Source: a virus
Strand: one strand, 5' to 3'
Virus record (IMG/VR): IMGVR_UViG_3300049595_001137
Location: 1 to 22,029 of that record
DNA length: 22,029 nt
Below, piece by piece: positions 1 through 6,302 of this stretch. The translations under genes were made by a program, and so were the position numbers. Position 1 is the stretch's first letter. Each line of letters begins with the position of its first letter. Under the pieces are notes generated by a model. It did not search any database, was not told the DNA's origin, and saw only the letters and a program-made list of their open reading frames with translations.

Positions 1-1
1 C

Positions 2-739
2 ACTTGCCCCGTCATCACGGCCTTCATGGTCGCGTGGAATGACGCGTTGCCATCGGATGCTGACCGCGCCCGCCTGCTGCTGCCGCTGATTCCGGTGCTG
101 GTCGGGACGCGCGGGTCAAAGGCGCTCAAAACCCGCCGCGCCAATATGGCCGCTGACTGGTATATCCGGGTCCAGACGCCCGCATGGTTGCGGCTTGCCG
201 GACTGACGACGCAAGCCGAGGCTCTTGAGGCGTTCCCAGAGATCATCGACTTTTCCGCCGTGCCGTCGCTCAAGCCGACGCTAGGTGCCATCCGACAAGA
301 CGCGGCGGCGGCGTGGGATGCGGCGAGGGCGGCGGCGGGGGATGCGGCGAGGGCGGCAGCGAGGGATGCGGCGTGGGCGGCGGCGTGGGATGCGGCGAGG
401 GCGGCGGCGGGGGATGCGGCGGGGGCGGCGGCGTGGGATGCGGCGAGGGCGGCGGCGGGGGATGCGGCGAGGGCGGCGGCGCGGGCGGCGAGGGATGCGG
501 CGGGGGATGCGGCGAGGGCGGCGGCGGGGGATGCGGCGAGGGCGGCGGCGCGGGCGGCGAGGGCGGCGGCGCGGGCGGCGGGGGATGCGGCGGGGGCGGC
601 GGCGTGGGATGCGGCGAGGGCGGCGGCGGGGGATGCGGCGAGGGATGCGCTCGCTCCGACCCTGACCGCCCTACAGATCAGCGCCGTCGATCTGGTCAAG
701 CGTATGTGCGCGCTGACTGACAAAGCCAAGGGAAGGTGA
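2..739 (+). CDS. Ala-rich repeat protein of unknown function (5' partial)
   Basis: The reading frame is open to the left window edge, and the residues before the first ATG (base 26) read TCPVITAF in line with what follows. The gene therefore probably starts outside the window. The visible part has a normal globular stretch of about 90 residues (WNDALPSDADRARLL..., with the pattern LLPLIPVLVGTRGS), as I recall from N-terminal regions of small phage or plasmid proteins of unknown function. This is followed by about 120 residues of a near-perfect 8-residue repeat around DAARAAAx, and a short non-repeat tail (LTALQISAVDLVKRMC). In the repeat, Asp and Arg sit three positions apart, which would suit salt bridges along one long alanine helix; that is inference. 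Its stop overlaps the next start (TGATG), suggesting coupling. Function is unknown. Confidence 0.72.
   Translation, partial: TCPVITAFMVAWNDALPSDADRARLLLPLIPVLVGTRGSKALKTRRANMAADWYIRVQTPAWLRLAGLTTQAEALEAFPEIIDFSAVPSLKPTLGAIRQDAAAAWDAARAAAGDAARAAARDAAWAAAWDAARAAAGDAAGAAAWDAARAAAGDAARAAARAARDAAGDAARAAAGDAARAAARAARAAARAAGDAAGAAAWDAARAAAGDAARDALAPTLTALQISAVDLVKRMCALTDKAKGR
301..650 (+). repeat. In-frame 24-bp GC-rich tandem repeat
   Basis: The stretch is built from imperfect copies of a unit that reads roughly GGGGATGCGGCGAGGGCGGC with a short GGC filler, about 24 bases long and coding for DAARAAA plus Gly, Trp or Arg. Some units are shortened to 7 or fewer codons, but all length changes I can follow are multiples of three, so the frame is preserved. 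All three forward frames are free of stops here because the unit contains none. Such repeats can expand or contract by slippage or recombination. Confidence 0.85.
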
Positions 740-939
740 TGGCGACGATCATTGTTTGCGATGGCGGCTGCGGGGCGCAAAGCCCCGACCCAAAGACACG
801 ACTTCACAATGCGAACGGCTGGCTGCGGGTCCGGTCCGACGTCAACACCCGGTTCAGATACGGCGACCGTTGGAACGACAAGCTGTTCTGCGACGCCTGC
901 TCGCCTCGGGTCATCAAAGCCATGGAGCCGCAGTCATGA
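739..939 (+). CDS. Small Cys-rich (putative zinc ribbon) phage protein
   Basis: This is a 66-residue protein with two cysteine clusters: CDGGC near the N-terminus (residues 7-11) and CDAC near the C-terminus (about 51-54). The pattern suggests a small zinc-binding fold, as in many short phage proteins of unknown function. An in-frame GTG at 736 is also possible, but the ATG at 739 has AAGGGA at a better distance and overlaps the previous stop as TGATG. The end overlaps the next start as ATGA. No function can be assigned. Confidence 0.68.
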   Translation: MATIIVCDGGCGAQSPDPKTRLHNANGWLRVRSDVNTRFRYGDRWNDKLFCDACSPRVIKAMEPQS

Positions 940-1307
940 CCCCAATGACCACCCCTGACATCGCCGGTCTGTGCGAGAGGCTGCGGAAACCACGGCGAGC
1001 CGGGAGGCTGTCGCAAATGCTCATTAACCCCAACGGCCCCCAAGCAGCCGACACCCTTGAACGCCAAGCCGCTGAGATAGAGAGGCTGCGGGATAAAGTG
1101 GAGGGCCTTGAAAGCGACCTACGGTGTGCAGTTCAGGTGGCTTACAATCGAGGAGCAACCCTATGGGCGCGGCTTAACTATCCCGACATGATCGAATGGC
1201 TGGAAAGCTGCGCTGAAGACCGAGCCGCCCTTACAGGAGAAGACGCAGCCACGCTTGGTCTTTCCGGCAAAACTCAAACCGACGACCGCACAAGGAGGGA
1301 CGCATGA
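936..1307 (+). CDS. Hypothetical coiled-coil phage protein
   Basis: This is a 123-residue protein. It begins TPDIAGLCERLRKP, then has PNGPQAADTLERQAAEIERLRDK, a charged helical stretch with coiled-coil character (about residues 37-62). Proteins with this layout, a short start, a GPQAADTLE-like stretch and a coiled coil, are common small accessory phage proteins of unknown role. The start at 936 overlaps the previous stop (ATGA) and has GGAG eight bases upstream. The frame stays open further upstream to a GTG at 756, but that would lie wholly inside the previous gene and has no advantage. Confidence 0.65.
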   Translation: MTPMTTPDIAGLCERLRKPRRAGRLSQMLINPNGPQAADTLERQAAEIERLRDKVEGLESDLRCAVQVAYNRGATLWARLNYPDMIEWLESCAEDRAALTGEDAATLGLSGKTQTDDRTRRDA

Positions 1308-1465
1308 TGGTTCACTCCGCGCAAGGGCGCTACGTCCCCACCGAAGGCCAGCCTATCAGCAACGCCCGCCTTGCGGCAGAACTTCAGGCCATCGCCCTGG
1401 CTCTCCGCATTGGCGGTCTGGACGGGCTGCGGTCGGGCGCAATCAAGATCGGCGGGCGGGGGTGA
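1304..1465 (+). CDS. Very small phage protein (53 aa), unknown
   Basis: A 53-residue reading frame begins with two ATG codons (1304 and 1307). It has an excellent ribosome binding site, AAGGAGG at 1292-1298, five bases before the first ATG. The first start overlaps the preceding stop as ATGA. The product ends in a Gly/Arg-rich tail (AIKIGGRG) after an Ala/Leu-rich helix-like stretch (NARLAAELQAIALALRI). The ribosome site and coupling support a real gene; the function is unknown. It is the last plus-strand gene before the convergent minus-strand operon. Confidence 0.62.
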   Translation: MMVHSAQGRYVPTEGQPISNARLAAELQAIALALRIGGLDGLRSGAIKIGGRG

Positions 1466-1469
1466 ACGC

Positions 1470-1504
1470 AAAAGGCCCGCCGCCCCGGTGAAGGGACGAC
1501 GGGC
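1470..1504 (-). terminator. Intrinsic terminator ending the late operon
   Basis: Bases 1475-1504 form an inverted repeat: GCCCG on one side and CGGGC on the other, continuing with CG and CCC/GGG pairs broken by two mismatches, with a 6-base loop. On the minus strand the stem is followed by a run of four T. It lies about 30 bases past the stop of the last minus-strand gene (1534). In the plus direction there is no T-run, so it probably acts on the minus strand. Confidence 0.6.
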
Positions 1505-1533
1505 AACAAGTCCCTAACGGGAACGGGAATAGG

Positions 1534-1725
1534 TTAGCCCAGTTCGGCGTCCCGGTCATCAAGCGTTCCGGGGTCTGGCCGGGTATCCGTAGCCGAGCGC
1601 GGGAACGGCCTGCCGGTGTAGGTCGCCCACCTTGCCCGCTTCGCAGAGGCTTTCCGGTTCAGGCCGCGGTTCGCCTCCATAAACAGGAGCCAAGCGAAAG
1701 GATTAAGCAGCCAGCCGCTCGCCAT
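1534..1725 (-). CDS. Small membrane-associated protein (63 aa), unknown
   Basis: A 63-residue frame with a hydrophobic N-terminal segment (WLLNPFAWLLF, residues 5-15) and a basic middle (RGLNRKASAKRARW). It overlaps the end of the phosphoesterase gene by 23 bases. A GGAG motif sits seven bases before the ATG, which supports translation. It is directly followed by the operon terminator, consistent with being the last gene of the late transcript. I do not recognise a family. Confidence 0.52.
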   Translation of the reverse strand: MASGWLLNPFAWLLFMEANRGLNRKASAKRARWATYTGRPFPRSATDTRPDPGTLDDRDAELG

Positions 1726-2791
1726 GATCCCGCTCCAGAGTCAGCATCGAGACGAAGGCCAGATCGGTGATGACGCCCCCGTGGACGGTCATAGGGACCA
1801 CGCCGTGCCACCAGCCGGTCATTCCGTGCTTGGCGTAGCTTTCGACCACGCCCCAGGGCAGGGCGCACCCGATCTCGACCATGCTGATGACATCGACCGG
1901 GCCGATCTTCGCCGCGTCGTGAACCTGTCGTTTGTGCGTGTGGCCGGAGACGACGGGAACGGTCGTCTTGTTCGCCGCCCGTTGGGGGCCTGTCTCGCCG
2001 CCGAACGCGCGCCCGACGCCGTTGACCGGGTGATGGGTGAAGGCGACGCCCTCGATGTAAAAGAGTTCCCCATAAGGCCGGGTCTTCCAGCCGTATTGAA
2101 GGAAGGCTTGATCCCGCTCCGTGGTGAACGTGCCCAGGGCTTCCGGGTTGGCGTTCTCGAACCGCTCCAGCCGGTTTTCATGGTTGCCCAGAACCACCGT
2201 CTGCCGGGGCTTGTAGTCTGGCGCGATGCCCGCCCGCCATGCGGCAAGGCTGGCCTTGAGGTTTTCCATGTCCTGCGCGATGGACGGCTTATACCTTGCC
2301 CCGGCGGTGTCGTTCCGGTCGTGCTGGTTGACGCTATCCCACGTTGACCAGTCCCCGATCTGGACGATGTGATCGAACCGATGCAGCGAGGCATAGCGGG
2401 CAATCCAGGTCAGCACGTTCAGCCGGTCGGGATGGCGCGGGTCTTGATGCAAGTCGCCAATCGCCAGAACGCGGACAGCGTTGCCGGACGGTCGGCTCAT
2501 TTGCGGTTCAGGCGGCGGGGCATCTTGAACGACAGCGCGCGGAACCGGCTGCTGGTACCGTTGCGCCCGGTAAAGCGTCTGATCGGGGGCGAGGCCGTGC
2601 AGCATGAGCGCAGCCGCGAGACGGCCTTGCAGCGTCCCCTTGCTGATCCCCCATTCATCAGCCGCCGCAGCTAGGGCACCGGGGCCGGCCCCGCTCATTC
2701 CAGAGGGCCGGAAACCCTCTCGCAATTTGGCCTCGACGCGTTGGACGGCCTCTAAGGCCACCTCATACTTGAGCGCGGGTTGCGGCATCAT
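1703..2791 (-). CDS. Calcineurin-like metallophosphoesterase with N-terminal helix-turn-helix-like region
   Basis: The 362-residue protein carries the full metallophosphoesterase motif set: GDLHQD (D113, H115), GDW (D147), GNHEN (N203, H204), FTHHP (H253/H254) and SGHTHKR (H284, H286). These residues bind two metal ions in the family, so it probably hydrolyses phosphomonoester or phosphodiester bonds. The substrate is not known. The first roughly 65 residues (AAAADEWGISKGTLQGRLAAA) resemble a helix-turn-helix used to bind DNA. Two ATG codons lie at the start (2791 and 2788); the first overlaps the Rz1 stop. Its place after the lysis genes at the end of the late operon is unusual for a nucleic acid enzyme. 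Catalytic family is secure; role is not. Confidence 0.88.
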   Translation of the reverse strand: MMPQPALKYEVALEAVQRVEAKLREGFRPSGMSGAGPGALAAAADEWGISKGTLQGRLAAALMLHGLAPDQTLYRAQRYQQPVPRAVVQDAPPPEPQMSRPSGNAVRVLAIGDLHQDPRHPDRLNVLTWIARYASLHRFDHIVQIGDWSTWDSVNQHDRNDTAGARYKPSIAQDMENLKASLAAWRAGIAPDYKPRQTVVLGNHENRLERFENANPEALGTFTTERDQAFLQYGWKTRPYGELFYIEGVAFTHHPVNGVGRAFGGETGPQRAANKTTVPVVSGHTHKRQVHDAAKIGPVDVISMVEIGCALPWGVVESYAKHGMTGWWHGVVPMTVHGGVITDLAFVSMLTLERDHGERLAA

Positions 2792-3096
2792 CCACCAAAC
2801 AGTCGCGCCCAGAAGGGCCGGGGAGGGGGTGTGAGCGCCCGCGTCTGGGCATCGAAGGACTGGACCGCTAAATCACGCCGACCGTCGCACACGGCCAGCG
2901 CAGAGGCTCTGGCGGCATAGGTGGCGTCTAGATCAGCCAGCGTCGGGCTATCCGGCAGGACCGGCAGGAGGCAAGGCTGGCGGGCGACCGGCGGCAGGGT
3001 CAGGATCGGCGCAGATGGCGGGGGCGTTGTCGCACACCCGCTGATCATTGAGGCGCAGGCGATCAGCCCGCTCTTGAGATAGAGGCGTCGTCGCAT
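2788..3096 (-). CDS. Rz1-like outer membrane lipoprotein (o-spanin)
   Basis: The 102-residue product has a basic start (MRRRLYLK), a short hydrophobic segment and a lipobox MISGC with the lipidated Cys at position 21. A Pro-rich stretch follows (TTPPPSAP), as is typical of Rz1. It starts inside the Rz gene in another frame and runs past its end, a common spanin arrangement. An AAGGGA motif eight bases before the ATG at 3096 supports this start; an ATG at 3105 is the alternative. With Rz it would span the periplasm and fuse the inner and outer membranes in the last step of lysis. It implies a Gram-negative host. It is longer than the lambda Rz1. Confidence 0.78.
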   Translation of the reverse strand: MRRRLYLKSGLIACASMISGCATTPPPSAPILTLPPVARQPCLLPVLPDSPTLADLDATYAARASALAVCDGRRDLAVQSFDAQTRALTPPPRPFWARLFGG

Positions 3097-3379
3097 CGGG
3101 GGCATCCCTTGCTTCGGTTTCAGCCTGCGAGGCAATCTCGCGGATGATGGTCTCTCTGGTGTGGAACGTCTCGGTGGCGGTGCTGATCTCGGCTTGGCCG
3201 GTAGCTTGGCGCTCCAAGGTCGAGACCTGACCTTCCAGCCGCTCGGCCTTGGCCACGGCCTGACGCGCCGACCATTGCGGCGTGAACGGCACGAACCCGG
3301 CGAAGTGATTGAGCGCGGCGAGGGCCAGCAGGGCGGCGAGGACGTAGCCGACCAGCCGCCACGGGATGCGGGCAATCAC
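2948..3379 (-). CDS. Rz-like inner membrane spanin (i-spanin)
   Basis: The 143-residue protein has an N-terminal membrane anchor (about residues 9-30, LVGYVLAALLALAALNHFAG) followed by a periplasmic helical region with coiled-coil character (AVAKAERLEGQVSTLERQA) and a Pro-rich C-terminus. This layout is typical of Rz proteins. The start codon is GTG and overlaps the endolysin stop (GTGA), so translation is probably coupled to it. The Rz1-like lipoprotein gene begins inside it in another frame, which strengthens the assignment. Sequence similarity among spanins is low, so the call rests on topology and context. Confidence 0.77.
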   Translation of the reverse strand: MIARIPWRLVGYVLAALLALAALNHFAGFVPFTPQWSARQAVAKAERLEGQVSTLERQATGQAEISTATETFHTRETIIREIASQAETEARDAPDATTPLSQERADRLRLNDQRVCDNAPAICADPDPAAGRPPALPPAGPAG

Positions 3380-3759
3380 GGGTAGCGCCGCCGGTCGAGT
3401 TCGATGTGCGGCCCGTCACGCAAGGTTTTCCATGAACCGCCCCAGATGATCGGCACGTTCAGTTCCTTTGCCGCCCGCAGGAACGCTTCCGCGACCTGAC
3501 CATAAAGCGGCCAGTCCCAGCGGACCTTGCCGCCCACCAGCACCGCGAAGTCGATGGCGTGGCCGGTGATGTGCCGGGAGTTCATCGTCTGCGATGCGCC
3601 CGCCGCCTTGAGTTCACGCTGGCGAGCAACCGACCGCAGGCCCTCGGTGATGGTGAAATCGTGCGGGCTATAGGTCAGGGCAAGTTCAACCACGCGCACC
3701 AGATCAGGGTGAACGCCGGTCAAGCGGGCGCGGGAACGGGAGCCGAGAACGAACCCCAT
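3376..3759 (-). CDS. Endolysin, M15-family peptidase (L-Ala-D-Glu / D-Ala-D-Ala type)
   Basis: The 127-residue protein has the M15 peptidase zinc motifs: SRHITGHAID (H63 and D70) and DGPHIEL (H118), plus the conserved EGLRS segment at 39-43 and IIWGGSW at 104-110. It should cleave peptide bonds in peptidoglycan to open the cell at the end of infection. It has no signal peptide, so it would need a holin to reach the wall. The start at 3759 overlaps the stop of the holin candidate (TGATG), and AGGGG lies shortly upstream. The frame stays open further upstream, but that part only repeats the upstream gene in another frame. Confidence 0.9.
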   Translation of the reverse strand: MGFVLGSRSRARLTGVHPDLVRVVELALTYSPHDFTITEGLRSVARQRELKAAGASQTMNSRHITGHAIDFAVLVGGKVRWDWPLYGQVAEAFLRAAKELNVPIIWGGSWKTLRDGPHIELDRRRYP

Positions 3760-3995
3760 CACGCCACGCCCCTGATCTTTTCGATGCTCTTGATGCCGAG
3801 AACGGCGGCGGCATAGGTCAGCCACGCCACCAGATAACCCTCGTTCATGGGCTTCTCGATCATGGGGCCGACGAACCCGGCGTAGGCCGTGCCGACCACG
3901 ACGACCCAGCCAGCGGTCGGACGCCAGAGACGGTCGAACGCCTGCCAAGCCCAATGTTTGCGGATCGGGTGATCGGGGAGGGGAATGTCGGTCAT
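3759..3995 (-). CDS. Putative holin (two membrane segments)
   Basis: The 78-residue protein has a charged N-terminus and two hydrophobic segments: GWVVVVGTAYAGFVGPMI (about 29-46) and YLVAWLTYAAAVLGI (about 54-68), ending in a basic tail. The RPTAGW motif before the first segment resembles alphaproteobacterial phage and GTA holins. Holins open the inner membrane to let the endolysin through. It lies directly upstream of the endolysin and overlaps it by one base, which is the usual place for a holin. The second small membrane protein upstream could be the holin instead, or the two could act together. Confidence 0.66.
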   Translation of the reverse strand: MTDIPLPDHPIRKHWAWQAFDRLWRPTAGWVVVVGTAYAGFVGPMIEKPMNEGYLVAWLTYAAAVLGIKSIEKIRGVA

Positions 3996-4225
3996 TGCCG
4001 CTCCTTTTTCTCTATGCGGTCGAGTTGTTCCTTCATGGCCTGGGTGCGTTCATCCAGCCGGGCCAGCGTCCCGTCAGCGAGAGGACCGACGATGCGCTCA
4101 AGGCTGGCCACCCGCTGATTGATGCCGCCACCCCAGAAGATGAAGACCGCGATCTGCATGGCCAGGGTCACGATCACGCCAATCATCGCCCAGTTCAGTT
4201 TGCGGGCGTCGGAGTGCAGGGTCAT
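3992..4225 (-). CDS. Small membrane protein with coiled coil, lysis cassette
   Basis: The 77-residue protein has one membrane segment (about residues 11-32, WAMIGVIVTLAMQIAVFIFW) followed by a charged helix (LARLDERTQAMKEQLDRIEKKERQ). The arrangement is the reverse of XhlA-like proteins, in which the coiled coil comes first. It overlaps the holin candidate by four bases (ATGA). It may be a second holin component or a regulator of lysis timing, but this is inferred from context. It is the first gene of the lysis cassette after the tail fibre. Confidence 0.6.
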   Translation of the reverse strand: MTLHSDARKLNWAMIGVIVTLAMQIAVFIFWGGGINQRVASLERIVGPLADGTLARLDERTQAMKEQLDRIEKKERQ

Positions 4226-4250
4226 CGGCAGGTCTCTCGCGCGTGAAGAT

Positions 4251-4285
4251 TACAAAATAAAGCGGGGGCGGTTAGCCGATCCGCC
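4251..4285 (-). terminator. Possible weak terminator after the tail fibre
   Basis: GGCGG and CCGCC arms at 4267-4285 flank a 9-base loop that contains the fibre gene's stop codon. On the minus strand CCCGCTTTATTTTG follows. The stem is short and the T-run is interrupted and offset, so it may be only a weak or partial terminator between tail and lysis genes. Confidence 0.28.
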
Positions 4286-6269
4286 AGTTTGTTCCGTCGC
4301 TGTAAACGGGGACGCCGTTTGCTCCCGAGCCCGCCACGATGCTGGCGAAAGTCGTGGCGTTGGCGTCGGTCACAAAGGCGCGCGCACCCGCGCCGGCGGT
4401 CGCCGCAGCAGGAAGGGCCGCGACCAGGAACGTCGTGCCGATCTGGACACCGCGCAGCACGGTTTCCACCACGCCGCTATCACCGATCACCACCTGATTA
4501 CTCTTTGTGGTGATGGCGTTTGCGCCTATGGCCGTACTGTTGACGGCATCGACCTTCTGGCCAGACGGTTGCCCGGTGTTGTAGCCGAGGAATGTGCAAT
4601 AAGTGCCGGTCGTCAGGCGCGACCCGGCTTGCCGCCCGATGCCGGTGTTATAGCTGCCGCTCGACAGATTGATGAAGACTTCCGCGCCCAGCCCGGCGTT
4701 ATTTGACCCCGTGGCCGACCCCATGCCGCGATAACCAAACACGGCGTTGTCGTCGCCGTAATCAACATTTGCGACAGCGCCTAGAGCCTCGGTGCCCATG
4801 ACCGTGGTGCGGTTGGCGTTACCATAGCCGCCCGCATAGGTTCCGACGCCGCAGAAACCCGTTCCCGAGGTATGGTCCCGGCCGCAGCCATAGCCGACGC
4901 CAACAGCACTGTCTGACACGTTGAATTCGAGCGCCGTATCGCCTAGCGCCGTCCAATTTGTCGCGCTGACGGACGTTTTTCCGGCCAGTCGCCCGAGCGC
5001 GCTGCATCCGACGCCCGAAACCTGGGCGATGCCAGCGCCCGACCCGACAAAGGTATGATCTGCGCCCGTCGTTACGGCCTTGCCAGCATCCTTGCCGATA
5101 AAGACGCCCGCCACACCAGTTGTCAGCGCATTGCCCGCATCCTTACCAAAGGCGACATGGCCACCGCCGCTCGGCAGCGTGGCCGGTCCAGCGTCGCCCA
5201 GAAAATAGTTTTCATTCGGGCCGTCCAGCCGCGCCAGTTCCGGCCCGCCGTGGCCGATGCGAAGCGCGCCAAAAAAAAGGGTTTCGGTTGTCGTCGCATT
5301 GCCGAACACCGCCTGATTGTCGGCAGTCGTATAGCTTTGATAGCCGATTGCGATAGCATTGTCCGCCATCGCCAGTTGTGAACCGGAACCGGCCTCATAT
5401 CCGAGAAAAGTGTTTGCCGTTCCGCCCGTGATGGCGTTTCCAGCGCTGCCGCCGACAGCCGTGTTGACGGCCCCGGTGCAGTTAATTAAGGCGGCGCGAC
5501 CGATTGCCGTGTTGCGGACGGCTGTCGTGTTCAGTTGCAACGCGTAGGCCCCGACAGCTGTAGAGCCGGACGCCTCAGTGCCAAGAACGCCAGCAGATCG
5601 ACCGAGCATGACCGAGTCGTCAGCCGTCGTGATTGATGCCCCGGCAGAATCCCCGGCGATGACGTTCGTGGTAACTGTCAGCTTGTCATCGATCCCGGTC
5701 ATGCGAGCCAAGAGCGATGCTTCACCGTCGCGGGCCGCTACGACTTCCGCAGCATAGCTGACCTCGACGCCAACCTGCGAGAAGTTGAGCGCGGTCGTGC
5801 CGACGGTGATGGCCGAGGACGCCAGCGACAGTGTCCACCGCTCACCCGCCCCGACCGTGCCTTCCGACACAAGGAAGCCCAGATAAGCAAGCTCGGCCGC
5901 AGTGTCGGCAAAAGTCGCCCGGCTGGCCGCGCCTGACGCTACGACGGTGTAAATGCCGTTTTCGGCCGGGGCCGTCTGCGAGCCGAGGAACACATGGTTC
6001 CCGGTGGCCAAGGTCACGCCGTTGAGGGTGTCGCCATTCTCTAGAGCCGTGGCAATGGCTACGTTGCCGGTAGAGCGGACGCGGACGGCGTTTGTCGTCC
6101 AGCGAATTCCAAAAATAGCCGCAGCCTCAACGGCGTCGATCCGGTCTTCGACCACGCCGAAAGTGCCGCGAACCTCAGACTTGATGGGCTCATGAGCGCC
6201 AGATGCGGGGACGCCATCGGTCACAAAATCGCGGACAGACGAGTTGGCAGACGTGCGAATAACACCCAT
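4272..6269 (-). CDS. Tail fibre with long YadA-like G-rich repeat region
   Basis: The 665-residue protein has four parts. Residues 1-50 form a short N-terminal region that probably attaches it to the tail. Residues about 55-168 match a domain common in phage fibres (NGVTLATGNHVFLGSQTA, PAENGIYTVV, GTTALNF). Residues about 215-600 contain at least 15 loose copies of a repeat with the core N-T-A-x-G-x-x-A-G, such as NTAIGRAAL, NTAVGGSAG, NTFLGYEAG, HVAFGKDAG and NTGIGRQAG. These resemble YadA/Hia head repeats that fold as a trimeric beta roll. The C-terminus (VTDANATTFASIVAG, VPVYSDGTNWRIG) is a tail-end segment I recognise from other phage fibres. It probably binds the host surface. A GGAGAG ribosome site precedes the ATG. 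Confidence 0.82.
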   Translation of the reverse strand: MGVIRTSANSSVRDFVTDGVPASGAHEPIKSEVRGTFGVVEDRIDAVEAAAIFGIRWTTNAVRVRSTGNVAIATALENGDTLNGVTLATGNHVFLGSQTAPAENGIYTVVASGAASRATFADTAAELAYLGFLVSEGTVGAGERWTLSLASSAITVGTTALNFSQVGVEVSYAAEVVAARDGEASLLARMTGIDDKLTVTTNVIAGDSAGASITTADDSVMLGRSAGVLGTEASGSTAVGAYALQLNTTAVRNTAIGRAALINCTGAVNTAVGGSAGNAITGGTANTFLGYEAGSGSQLAMADNAIAIGYQSYTTADNQAVFGNATTTETLFFGALRIGHGGPELARLDGPNENYFLGDAGPATLPSGGGHVAFGKDAGNALTTGVAGVFIGKDAGKAVTTGADHTFVGSGAGIAQVSGVGCSALGRLAGKTSVSATNWTALGDTALEFNVSDSAVGVGYGCGRDHTSGTGFCGVGTYAGGYGNANRTTVMGTEALGAVANVDYGDDNAVFGYRGMGSATGSNNAGLGAEVFINLSSGSYNTGIGRQAGSRLTTGTYCTFLGYNTGQPSGQKVDAVNSTAIGANAITTKSNQVVIGDSGVVETVLRGVQIGTTFLVAALPAAATAGAGARAFVTDANATTFASIVAGSGANGVPVYSDGTNWRIG

Positions 6270-6302
6270 GGGGGCTCTCCAGATTCTCTAAAAGTTCGGG
6301 GG

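Noticed and set aside
301-650. CRISPR-like or minisatellite array
   Set aside because: Units are directly adjacent with no spacers, and they encode a continuous protein frame.
285-720. Two further open frames in the Ala-rich repeat (Arg-rich and Gly/Cys-rich products)
   Set aside because: They exist only because the GC-rich unit contains no stop in any forward frame. The Ala frame continues into normal protein on both sides; the others do not.
4272-6269. Diversity-generating target in the tail fibre
   Set aside because: No reverse transcriptase or template repeat is visible in the window, and the fibre repeats are diverged coding repeats.
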